Shown here in pieces: positions 1-6,003 of a stretch of DNA of 15,748 nt. The position numbers were made by a program, and so were the translations under genes. The notes beneath the pieces were generated by a model that was given only the letters and a program-made list of their open reading frames with translations, was not told the DNA's origin and did no database searches. The stretch lies in NCBI GenBank assembly GCA_903879875.1, contig CAIRNC010000264.1, positions 1 to 15,748 on the forward strand, written 5' to 3'. How positions within the stretch are numbered: the first letter of the stretch is position 1; every line of letters begins with the position of its first letter. Source of the stretch: an uncultured Bacteroidota bacterium (GTDB lineage Bacteria; Bacteroidota; Bacteroidia; Flavobacteriales; Flavobacteriaceae).

Positions 1-293
1 ACAAATCTTGGTTTGATTCGATGAATGCTATTTATAAAAGAAGAAGAATTTTAACAGAACAATTGGCGAATAAATTAGGCTGTGAAGTTTACAAAGAAGG
101 CATTGGTTTATTTGTTTGGACGAAATTACCAGAAGGAATCACTTCGTCCGAAGCGTTTATTGATAAATTATTATATGAAAAATCAATATTTATTGCACCA
201 GGAACTATTTTCGGAAGTAATGGAGAAGGTTACATTCGATTTTCGTTATGCGTAAAAGAAGAAAAAATTCAAGAAGCTATTGATAGAATTTAA
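1..293 (+). CDS. PLP-dependent class I/II aminotransferase, C-terminal fragment
   Basis: The reading frame is open from the left edge (KSWFDS precedes the first Met at 21), so this is the 3' end of a longer gene, not a 90-residue protein. The visible part matches the small C-terminal domain of fold-type I aminotransferases. It shows a GLFVWTKLPEG strand, then PGTIFG and GEGYIRFSLC. The Arg in GYIRFSLC is the expected ligand of the substrate alpha-carboxylate, as known for the aspartate aminotransferase superfamily. These enzymes transfer amino groups between amino acids and 2-oxo acids in the cytoplasm using pyridoxal phosphate. The PLP lysine would lie upstream, outside the window. From the fragment alone the substrate cannot be fixed; relatives in Flavobacteria are annotated as aromatic/aspartate or LL-diaminopimelate aminotransferases. 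The following gene is 264 bases away and unrelated. Confidence 0.85.
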   Translation, partial: KSWFDSMNAIYKRRRILTEQLANKLGCEVYKEGIGLFVWTKLPEGITSSEAFIDKLLYEKSIFIAPGTIFGSNGEGYIRFSLCVKEEKIQEAIDRI

Positions 294-531
294 AAATGAC
301 TAGGCTAAAACTAACAAATTCACAATTATTAATTTAATTTTTTAAACAATTCACATCCATTTTAGATATTTCTATACAACATCACCCTTACATTTTTTTC
401 ATTTTAAACAATTTTAAAAAGTCGCATTGCTTTTAAATGGCTATTTAAGGCGTTTATAGAAGTGTTTTTTTATTTTTATTTCTGTATAGTTTCTATATAC
501 CTTAGTTTTTAATTGAACTAGCCAAATAAGC

Positions 532-539
532 TATATTTA
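532..539 (+). promoter_or_regulatory. Possible -7 box for the GH16 gene
   Basis: TATATTTA resembles the Bacteroidetes -7 element TAnnTTTG with the last base changed. It lies 17 bases before the ATG at 557, and a TTG at 513-515 sits 16 bases upstream. The match is weak, and the region is so AT-rich that chance is likely. Confidence 0.2.
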
Positions 540-556
540 TAAAAACTAAAATTCCA

Positions 557-1708
557 ATGAAAAAAGCCTTTACACTTCTATTTTTTTTACACTATTTTCT
601 ACTTTCCGCACAAACGACTCAAGGATTTAGTTATCAATCAACCGTTAGAAATAGCAACAATCAATTGGTTACAAATCAGCATGTAAAGCATCGTTTTACC
701 ATTAGAATAAACTCAAATAATGGCACGACAGTTTACAGAGAAACACAAAATCCTCTTACTGATAACGGAGGGAATATCAGCTTAACTATCGGCACTGGAA
801 CGGCTGATGTAGGTACTTTTTCTCAAATTAACTGGTCTCAAGGAACTCATTACATGGGGATTGAATTTTTCTCAGGAAGTACGTGTCAATGGATAGATGT
901 TTCAATGAATACAGGAGGACAATTAGTAAGCTATTGCAACGGAACCTATATTTGGAATGCTTGCCAAACATTTGACAATTTGGTTTGGTCAGACGAATTT
1001 AACGGATCAGGCACGATAAATTCCAGCAAATGGGCACATCAAACCCAACTTCCAGATGGAGTGAATTGGTATAACGGAGAGATTCAACACTATACGAACC
1101 GTCAAATAAACTCTTTTGAAAATAATGGTGCTTTAAGCATTGTTGCCAAAAAAGAAACGTTTACGGATCAAGGTCAAACCAAACAATATACCTCAGCAAG
1201 ACTCAACTCAAAATTTGCATTCAAATATGGTCGCGTTGAAGTTCGAGCAAAATTGCCTTCAGGAACTGGAACTTGGCCTGCGATTTGGATGTTAGGTAAA
1301 AATATTATCGAGCCAGGCTCTTTTTGGTCAAGCACTTATGGTACTGTAAATTGGCCTTACTGTGGCGAGGTGGATATTATGGAACATTGGGGCTCCAATC
1401 AAAACTACGTGCAAAGCGCCATGCATACTCCCTCTAGTTATGGAGGTACTGTAAATTTAGGAGGACAAGTTATCTCAACGGCATCAAGTCAATTTCACAT
1501 ATATACGCTTGACTGGACTGCAGAAAAAATGGTTTTTAGTGTAGACGGAATTGTGCATTACACCTATAATCCAACAACAAAAAACGCGAGTACGTGGCCA
1601 TTTGATGCGGAACAATATGTATTGCTGAATGTAGCACTACAATCATCCATAAGTCAGAGTTTCACTGAATGCGCCATGGAAGTAGATTATGTAAGGATTT
1701 ATCAATAA
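557..1708 (+). CDS. Secreted GH16 beta-glucanase (laminarinase-like) with Bacteroidetes N-terminal surface domain
   Basis: The 383-residue protein starts with a signal peptide (about residues 1-19, hydrophobic core, ending LLSAQ), so it is exported. Residues about 22-125 form a beta-rich domain starting QGFSYQSTVRN and containing IGTGTADVGTFSQINW, a domain I recognise from Bacteroidetes surface and tail-fibre-like proteins. A CNGTYIWNAC segment (residues 127-136) links it to the GH16 jelly roll, about residues 140-383. The catalytic motif is EVDIME with E271 as likely nucleophile, D273, and E276 as likely acid/base. This beta-bulge form (ExDxxE) is typical of endo-1,3-beta-glucanases; GTWPAIWML and the C-terminal VDYVRIYQ also fit GH16. 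The likely substrate is laminarin or a related beta-glucan. No type IX secretion C-terminal domain is visible and no SusC/SusD pair is adjacent. Family confidence is high; substrate is inferred. Confidence 0.9.
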   Translation: MKKAFTLLFFLHYFLLSAQTTQGFSYQSTVRNSNNQLVTNQHVKHRFTIRINSNNGTTVYRETQNPLTDNGGNISLTIGTGTADVGTFSQINWSQGTHYMGIEFFSGSTCQWIDVSMNTGGQLVSYCNGTYIWNACQTFDNLVWSDEFNGSGTINSSKWAHQTQLPDGVNWYNGEIQHYTNRQINSFENNGALSIVAKKETFTDQGQTKQYTSARLNSKFAFKYGRVEVRAKLPSGTGTWPAIWMLGKNIIEPGSFWSSTYGTVNWPYCGEVDIMEHWGSNQNYVQSAMHTPSSYGGTVNLGGQVISTASSQFHIYTLDWTAEKMVFSVDGIVHYTYNPTTKNASTWPFDAEQYVLLNVALQSSISQSFTECAMEVDYVRIYQ

Positions 1709-1743
1709 ATTATTCCATTTCAAATGAAGCGTAAATTTCAAGC

Positions 1744-1771
1744 AAACTCTAAAAACACAAACCCTGAGTTT
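1744..1771 (+). terminator. Weak possible terminator after the GH16 gene
   Basis: AAACTC at 1744-1749 can pair with GAGTTT at 1766-1771, followed by two further T. The stem is only six pairs with a 16-base loop, so this is a marginal candidate about 35 bases after the GH16 stop codon. Confidence 0.2.
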
Positions 1772-1818
1772 TTAACTACAATACCTTAAAAAAACGAATA
1801 ACTTCCTTTTCTACTGCC

Positions 1819-1826
1819 TATATTTG
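1819..1826 (+). promoter_or_regulatory. Candidate -7 box upstream of the 1914 gene
   Basis: TATATTTG is an exact match to the Bacteroidetes -7 consensus TAnnTTTG. No TTTG -33 element is seen at the expected distance. If used, it would give a leader of about 80 bases that contains the tandem repeat at 1880-1907. Confidence 0.35.
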
Positions 1827-1879
1827 CCAAAATTATTTTTTTTGGAATTTATTTTGTTGTTGAATAGACATATACATAG

Positions 1880-1907
1880 TTCCAAACGCAAAATTCCAAA
1901 CGCAAAA
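1880..1907 (+). repeat. Perfect tandem duplication of a 14-mer
   Basis: TTCCAAACGCAAAA occurs twice back to back, 1880-1893 and 1894-1907, ending six bases before the ATG at 1914. The two copies are identical. It lies in the likely leader of the small gene, where a copy-number change would alter the distance between promoter and start codon. Confidence 0.9.
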
Positions 1908-1913
1908 CAGTAA

Positions 1914-2270
1914 ATGTCAAGAGATATACAACTTAAAGAACGCTGGGAACAGCTTGTAAAACTATTATCCGATCAATTTTCGCAAGGCGAGGATTTAGAT
2001 TTAGATGCCATAATTTACCTTATTGGTGTGCAAGAACTCGGCAAAATACATCGCGAATTTAAAAAAGACGAAAAATTAAACCTCATGCACATTGCTATTT
2101 GTCGCCTTTTAGAGCCTTATGGTTTCTACGAATTTGACTATTTTGATCAAGATGGTTGGCCACATTATATTGTAAAAGAAGAATTACCTGCGCTAAAAGC
2201 GGGTGAACAATCTGTTTTGATGAAAGAAGCTATTGTTACTTATTTCTTAGAAAAAGAACTTATAGATTAA
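1914..2270 (+). CDS. Small conserved-type protein of unknown function upstream of pheS
   Basis: A 118-residue soluble, acidic protein with no signal peptide or membrane segment. It is probably mostly helical: an amphipathic start (LKERWEQLVKLLSDQF), a hydrophobic DAIIYLIGVQELGKIH helix, a KLNLMHIAICRLLEPYG helix, then an aromatic and acidic stretch (FYEFDYFDQDGWPHY) and a final helix. I do not recognise a named domain and assign no function. From memory, small proteins of this kind sit beside pheS in related flavobacteria, but I cannot confirm this here. The ATG at 1914 is the first in frame after the tandem repeat. Codon use looks like that of its neighbours. It ends 100 bases before pheS, with an inverted repeat and a separate -7 box in between, so the two need not share a transcript. 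Confidence 0.75.
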   Translation: MSRDIQLKERWEQLVKLLSDQFSQGEDLDLDAIIYLIGVQELGKIHREFKKDEKLNLMHIAICRLLEPYGFYEFDYFDQDGWPHYIVKEELPALKAGEQSVLMKEAIVTYFLEKELID

Positions 2271-2337
2271 GTGAATAGTGATTGACTTTTTTTGCAACAT
2301 TTTTTTACTAATTACTAATTACATTTCACTAGTCACT
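2270..2337. repeat. Imperfect inverted repeat with a heptamer run, hyp-pheS spacer
   Basis: AGTGAATAGTGA at 2270-2281, beginning on the last base of the preceding stop codon, pairs with TCACTAGTCACT at 2326-2337 at 11 of 12 positions. The right part also reads as consecutive 7-base units starting AC (2307-2341): ACTAATT, ACTAATT, ACATTTC, ACTAGTC, ACTAAAA. A long hairpin could form around the T-rich loop. Its role as terminator or as a decayed dispersed repeat is undecided. Confidence 0.5.
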
Positions 2338-2346
2338 AAAAATCCC

Positions 2347-2354
2347 TAAATTTG
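2347..2354 (+). promoter_or_regulatory. -7 promoter element for pheS
   Basis: TAAATTTG, followed by CACT, matches the Bacteroidetes -7 consensus TAnnTTTG exactly. The G lies only 16 bases before the ATG at 2371, so the leader would be about 10 bases. The -33 region is poor (TTTC at 2324-2327, spacing about 19). The same extended TTTGCACT word precedes pdxA and the DUF177 gene in this window. Confidence 0.5.
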
Positions 2355-2370
2355 CACTCTCAATACTAGA

Positions 2371-3396
2371 ATGAAAATGATTGACAAGATAAACGAATAT
2401 ATTGCCGAAGCTAACGCTTTTACTACTCAAGATGCAGCAGAATTAGAAATTTTTAGAATTAAATTTCTTGGAAGCAAAGGTCTTTTGAAAGACTTTTTTG
2501 CTGAATTCAAAAATGTGCCTAACGATCAAAAAAAGGAATTTGGGCTAGTAATCAATTTACTAAAAACCACTGCTGAAGAAAAAGTAAAATCTATTCAAGA
2601 TTTCTTAGAAAGCAAAGTAGAAATAAAAGGAATTTATGGCGACTTAACTCGACCTGCTGAGCCTTTAGTAATCGGTTCTCGTCATCCAATTTCATTGGTA
2701 AAAAATCAAATTATTGATATTTTTTCGACCATCGGTTTTAATGTTTCTGAAGGACCCGAAATCGAAGACGACTGGCATAATTTCACCGCATTAAACTTGC
2801 CTGAATACCATCCGGCACGTGACATGCAAGACACCTTTTTTATTCAAACCAATCCCGATATTTTACTAAGAACGCACACCTCATCGGTGCAAGTTCGTTA
2901 TATGGAAAACAACAAACCGCCTATTCGAACAATTTCGCCAGGACGCGTTTTCCGAAACGAAGCGGTATCATCCCGTTCGCACTGTATCTTCCATCAAGTA
3001 GAAGGATTGTATATTGATAAAGATGTTTCTTTTGCTGACTTGAAACAAACTTTACTTTACTTTACAAAGGAAATGTTTGGGAAATCAAAAATCCGTTTGC
3101 GCCCTTCTTATTTTCCGTTTACAGAGCCTAGTGCCGAAATTGATATTTATTGGGGGTTAAAAACCGAAACCGATTATCGAATCACTAAAGGTACCGGTTG
3201 GTTAGAAATTGGAGGTTGCGGTATGGTTGACCCCAATGTGCTGAAAAACTGCGGTATAAACCCAGATGAATTCAATGGTTTTGCTTTTGGAATGGGTATC
3301 GAACGAATAGCCATGCTTTTGTATCAAATTGGCGATATTAGAATGTTTTATGAAAACGACATTCGCTTTTTAGAACAGTTTAAGGCAAGTATATAA
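2371..3396 (+). CDS. pheS: Phenylalanine--tRNA ligase alpha subunit
   Basis: PheS is the catalytic alpha subunit of the cytoplasmic alpha2-beta2 enzyme that charges tRNA-Phe with phenylalanine using ATP. The 341 residues match the family's usual length. An N-terminal coiled-coil arm (about 1-85, with the conserved KFLGSKG) binds tRNA. The class II catalytic core follows: HPARDMQDTFF (motif 2 region), PGRVFRNEAVSSRSH, FHQVEGLYID, FPFTEPSAEIDI, and motif 3 in FAFGMGIERIAML, where the Ala that limits the size of the substrate pocket is retained. The start could be Met1 or Met3 (2377, MIDKINEYI); the second is the more usual family start and would give a slightly longer leader behind the nearby -7 box. 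pheT is not in the window, which is common in this group. Confidence 0.97.
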   Translation: MKMIDKINEYIAEANAFTTQDAAELEIFRIKFLGSKGLLKDFFAEFKNVPNDQKKEFGLVINLLKTTAEEKVKSIQDFLESKVEIKGIYGDLTRPAEPLVIGSRHPISLVKNQIIDIFSTIGFNVSEGPEIEDDWHNFTALNLPEYHPARDMQDTFFIQTNPDILLRTHTSSVQVRYMENNKPPIRTISPGRVFRNEAVSSRSHCIFHQVEGLYIDKDVSFADLKQTLLYFTKEMFGKSKIRLRPSYFPFTEPSAEIDIYWGLKTETDYRITKGTGWLEIGGCGMVDPNVLKNCGINPDEFNGFAFGMGIERIAMLLYQIGDIRMFYENDIRFLEQFKASI

Positions 3397-3407
3397 AAAG
3401 AAAAGAG

Positions 3408-3447
3408 ATAATAGACAGATTGTTGAAAGACATTATCCGTCTATTAT
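3408..3447 (+). terminator. Hairpin after pheS, possible terminator
   Basis: ATAATAGAC (3408-3416) pairs perfectly with GTCTATTAT (3439-3447); after one mismatch three more pairs extend the stem inwards, leaving a loop of about 14 bases. GTTTTAG follows, a weak T-tract. It starts about a dozen bases after the pheS stop codon and may end that transcript or attenuate read-through into the next gene. Confidence 0.45.
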
Positions 3448-3475
3448 GTTTTAGTATATCATCTATCCTCTCAAA

Positions 3476-3883
3476 ATGAAAAAAGACATTATCATTCCCG
3501 AAGTAGAAAACGTTTTCCTTGCTGCAGTTCAAGAATGGAGCGACGATTTTATGGAAAAAGTTTGGTATGCCTATCTTGTAAACGACAGCGATTTTAATCT
3601 CGATGGCGTGATGGTTGTATCCAAAGCTTTTGGGACAATTGATGGCGAGATGAAGAAAACATCCCTTTTGCGACATGCTTTTGTCGAAGTCCCCGCTGTT
3701 TCTGTTGTTAAAATTGAAATGATTGAAAAAAGCGTATTGGCACTCAACAATGAGTTTATGGTTACTTTTTTTATAGGAAATACACTTTACGATAAAAATT
3801 ATATTTTCAAAGCGCATTCCATCCACGAAGATTTTATAGAAGAAGTGCCCATCTTGTTTGTTGACGGTGTAATCGTGAGATAA
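3476..3883 (+). CDS. Small flavobacterial protein of unknown function
   Basis: A 135-residue protein without signal peptide or membrane helix. The pattern is mainly alternating beta strands (VWYAYLVND, DGVMVVSKAFGTID, VSVVKIEMIE, FMVTFFIGN, KNYIFKAH), which suggests a compact beta-sandwich or barrel, probably cytoplasmic. I do not recognise a named domain and assign no function; it resembles uncharacterised proteins I associate with Flavobacteriaceae. The ATG at 3476 is a good start (MKKDIIIPEVENV). Its stop is two bases before the ATG of the oxidoreductase gene, so the two are almost certainly translated from one mRNA. Its last codons, for FVDGVIVR and stop, are echoed downstream of that partner at 4895-4921, and its first codons are echoed upstream at 3426-3437. 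Confidence 0.8.
   Translation: MKKDIIIPEVENVFLAAVQEWSDDFMEKVWYAYLVNDSDFNLDGVMVVSKAFGTIDGEMKKTSLLRHAFVEVPAVSVVKIEMIEKSVLALNNEFMVTFFIGNTLYDKNYIFKAHSIHEDFIEEVPILFVDGVIVR
3857..3876 (+). repeat. Direct repeat copy A, 3' end of the 3476 gene
   Basis: This 20-base stretch within the last codons of the 3476 gene is identical to 4895-4914. It encodes most of the FVDGVIV tail. The sequences diverge within a few bases upstream of the repeat, while a similar ending to the stop codon continues downstream (GAGATAA here, TAAATAA in the other copy). Confidence 0.9.
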
Positions 3884-3885
3884 GT

Positions 3886-4872
3886 ATGATTTCCATTTCA
3901 AAAAAAATACGATGGGGAATTATAGGTTGTGGAATTGTAACCGAATTGAAAAGCGGCCCTGCATATCAAAAAACCGAAGGATTTGAAATTGTTGCAGTAA
4001 TGCGCAGAAATGCAGAAAAAGCAGCAGATTATGCCAAAAGACACGGCATAAAAAAATACTATTCTAATGCTGACGAATTAATAAACGATCCCGAAGTTGA
4101 TGCTGTTTATATTGCAACGCCACCCGATTCTCATAAATTCTATGGACTCAAAGTAGCTTTGGCTGGAAAACCGTGTTGCATAGAGAAACCTTTGGCACCC
4201 AATTATGAAGATAGTTTGGCAATTCACAATGCCTTTTCAGATAAAAATTTACCACTATTTATAGCCTATTATCGCCGATCACTTCCTCGATTTGAAAAAA
4301 TAAAAAGCTGGATTGATGAAAAATGCATAGGCGAAATCCGACATGTAAATTGGCTTTTTATGCGCCCACCATCATTAGTTGATGTTTCTGGTAAATACAA
4401 TTGGAGAACAGATGTCACTGTTGCTCCGGGAGGTTATTTTGATGATTTAGCGAGTCACGGTTTGGACTTGTTTGTTCATCTTCTAGGTGAGATAAAAAAC
4501 GCTTCAGGAGTGAATTTAAACCAACAAAATTGGTATTCTGCAAAAGATGCTGTTGCTGCAACATGGTTACATAAATCGGGAATTACAGGAACTGGAAGTT
4601 GGAATTTTGGTTGTCAATTTAGGGAAGATACGGCAACAATTTATGGCAGTAAAGGAAAAATTACCTTTTCAATATTTGAAGAAAACAACATTTTATTGGA
4701 AACTGAAAATAGCAAAACCGAACTTTTTATTGCGCATCCAGAAAATGTACAGCTCTTTCATGTTAGAAAAATACAGGAACATTTGAGTGGAATTAGCATA
4801 CATCCTTCCACAGGTTTATCCGCAGTTCATACCAATTGGGTAATGGATCAAATTATGGCAGAAAATCGATAA
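3886..4872 (+). CDS. Gfo/Idh/MocA-family NAD(P)-dependent oxidoreductase
   Basis: A 328-residue soluble enzyme of the usual family length. The N-terminal Rossmann fold carries the dinucleotide-binding motif GIIGCG (residues 11-16), followed by YIATPPDSH and the hallmark IEKPLA with E100, K101 and P102. The C-terminal half has GGYFDDLASHGLD, where D187 and H191 are the expected catalytic-site positions. These enzymes oxidise or reduce a sugar, inositol or related carbonyl group with NAD(P)H in the cytoplasm; the substrate cannot be read from sequence. The start is two bases after the preceding stop, indicating translational coupling. A 20-base copy of the preceding gene's 3' end lies just beyond this gene's stop, suggesting that it was inserted at that site. 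No sugar-utilisation cluster surrounds it. Confidence 0.92.
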   Translation: MISISKKIRWGIIGCGIVTELKSGPAYQKTEGFEIVAVMRRNAEKAADYAKRHGIKKYYSNADELINDPEVDAVYIATPPDSHKFYGLKVALAGKPCCIEKPLAPNYEDSLAIHNAFSDKNLPLFIAYYRRSLPRFEKIKSWIDEKCIGEIRHVNWLFMRPPSLVDVSGKYNWRTDVTVAPGGYFDDLASHGLDLFVHLLGEIKNASGVNLNQQNWYSAKDAVAATWLHKSGITGTGSWNFGCQFREDTATIYGSKGKITFSIFEENNILLETENSKTELFIAHPENVQLFHVRKIQEHLSGISIHPSTGLSAVHTNWVMDQIMAENR

Positions 4873-4891
4873 CTAAATCGTATTAAGATAC

Positions 4892-4921
4892 ATTTTTGTT
4901 GACGGTGTAATCGTTAAATAA
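4892..4921 (+). pseudogene. Displaced 3' tail of the 3476-type gene (direct repeat copy B)
   Basis: Bases 4895-4914 are identical to 3857-3876. In the corresponding frame this reads IFVDGVIVK and then TAA at 4919-4921, compared with LFVDGVIVR and stop in the intact gene. The frame has no start: a TAA lies at 4874-4876, only 15 codons before the tail ends. It is best explained as a remnant of the original end of that gene, or of a lost second copy, now separated from the body by the oxidoreductase gene. The sequence identity is seen directly; the history is inferred. Confidence 0.7.
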
Positions 4922-5069
4922 ATTAGAAAATCCCAACTCTTTGATTAAATTAGCGGTTTCAAAAAAAAATCTTTTTATTTACAAATCAAGAAAAAAAACG
5001 TTTAGATTTAATTTTTTCTGATAAAAGAGAAATAGAACACATCTTACTTAACTATAAAAAAGCAAAAAA

Positions 5070-5930
5070 ATGAAACTCTACGCTATAGAAACCGGAAATT
5101 TTAAACTTGACGGTGGTGCCATGTTTGGGGTCGTGCCAAAAACCATTTGGAACAAAACCAATCCTGCCGACGAAAACAATCTCATTGACATTGCGGCTCG
5201 ATGCCTGTTAATTGAAAATGGCAACCGCCTAACTTTAATTGACACCGGAATGGGCAACAAACAATCAGAAAAATTCTTTGGTTACTATTCGCTTTGGGGA
5301 ACCCACTCAATGGATGCTTCGTTGGCGAAACACGGGTTTCATCGCGATGATATTACCGATGTTTTTATGACCCATTTGCATTTTGATCATTGTGGTGGAA
5401 GTGTGCAGTGGAACGCCAATAAAACAGGTTACGAACCCGCGTTTAAAAACGCCAAATATTGGACCAATAATAACCATTGGGAATGGGCAACAAAACCCAA
5501 CGCCAGAGAAAAAGCCTCTTTCCTTTCGGAAAATATTTTACCAATGCAAGAAAGTGGTCAACTGCATTTTATTAATCGTCCTGATGGTGATTTTTTATCG
5601 GAAACAGAACTTGGATTTGGCATTTTCTTTGCCGATGGGCACACCGAAAAAATGATGTTGCCACAAATTAAATATCAAGAAAAAACCATTTGTTTTATGG
5701 CTGATTTAGTACCAACTGCGGGGCATTTGCCTTTACCGTACGTGATGGGTTATGATACAAGACCGCTATTAACCTTGCCAGAAAAAGCAAAGTTTCTTAC
5801 TGAAGCAGCAACCAATAACTATTATTTGTTTTTAGAACACGATGCACATAACGAAATCATCACTGTTGAAAATACAGATAGAGGAGTACGTTTAAAAGAA
5901 ATTTTCTCGTGTGATGATGTCCTAAAATAA
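5070..5930 (+). CDS. MBL-fold metallohydrolase, lactonase-like
   Basis: A 286-residue cytoplasmic metallo-beta-lactamase-fold enzyme. The metal-binding motif is HLHFDH (H102, H104, D106, H107) in THLHFDHCGG; further ligands fit at H191 (DGHTEKM), D212 (MADLVP) and H257 (LEHDAH). The spacing of these last three (21 and 45 residues) is close to that of N-acyl-homoserine-lactone lactonases of the AiiA/AttM type, so a dinuclear zinc hydrolase is expected. The natural substrate is not known; lactone or ester hydrolysis is an inference from the fold. DTGMG (after LTLID) is the usual strand before the active site. The start is at 5070 behind a very A-rich leader. It is followed by the S8 protease gene after 73 bases, where a separate -7 box lies. 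Confidence 0.88.
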   Translation: MKLYAIETGNFKLDGGAMFGVVPKTIWNKTNPADENNLIDIAARCLLIENGNRLTLIDTGMGNKQSEKFFGYYSLWGTHSMDASLAKHGFHRDDITDVFMTHLHFDHCGGSVQWNANKTGYEPAFKNAKYWTNNNHWEWATKPNAREKASFLSENILPMQESGQLHFINRPDGDFLSETELGFGIFFADGHTEKMMLPQIKYQEKTICFMADLVPTAGHLPLPYVMGYDTRPLLTLPEKAKFLTEAATNNYYLFLEHDAHNEIITVENTDRGVRLKEIFSCDDVLK

Positions 5931-5965
5931 AGTTAATTCATATCGTTCTTGTAACAATCTTAAAG

Positions 5966-5973
5966 TATTTTTG
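5966..5973 (+). promoter_or_regulatory. -7 promoter element for the S8 protease gene
   Basis: TATTTTTG matches TAnnTTTG exactly, 30 bases before the ATG at 6004. The nearest upstream TTG (5949-5951) is 14 bases away, shorter than the usual 17-23, so the -33 part is doubtful. The box overlaps a TTG codon in frame with the gene, which argues against that TTG as a start. Confidence 0.45.
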
Positions 5974-6003
5974 ACCTATCATCTTAATTATAAAACAAGT
6001 AAA

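Noticed and set aside
429..451. Small AT-rich hairpin (TTTTAAAT with ATTTAAGG) upstream of the GH16 gene
   Set aside because: Made of A-T and G-U pairs only and more than 130 bases from the aminotransferase stop codon; not convincing as a terminator.
3380..3901. Long open frame on the minus strand (173 codons) antisense to the 3476 gene
   Set aside because: It is the complement of a well-formed plus-strand gene, extends into pheS and the oxidoreductase start, and its product is a low-quality mix rich in Phe, Asn, His and Ile with no family pattern.
4547..4786. Second plus-strand frame of 79 codons within the oxidoreductase gene
   Set aside because: Out-of-frame overlap with a fully conserved Gfo/Idh/MocA C-terminal domain and no family pattern of its own.
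4954..5073. Open frame of 39 codons ending in a TGA that overlaps the ATG of the MBL gene
   Set aside because: It has no start codon and its composition (Lys, Phe, Leu, Ile) is what A/T-rich DNA gives by chance. No recognisable family.
5971..6003. TTG start giving an 11-residue longer S8 protease
   Set aside because: The added residues would spoil the signal peptide, and the TTG lies in the TATTTTTG promoter box.
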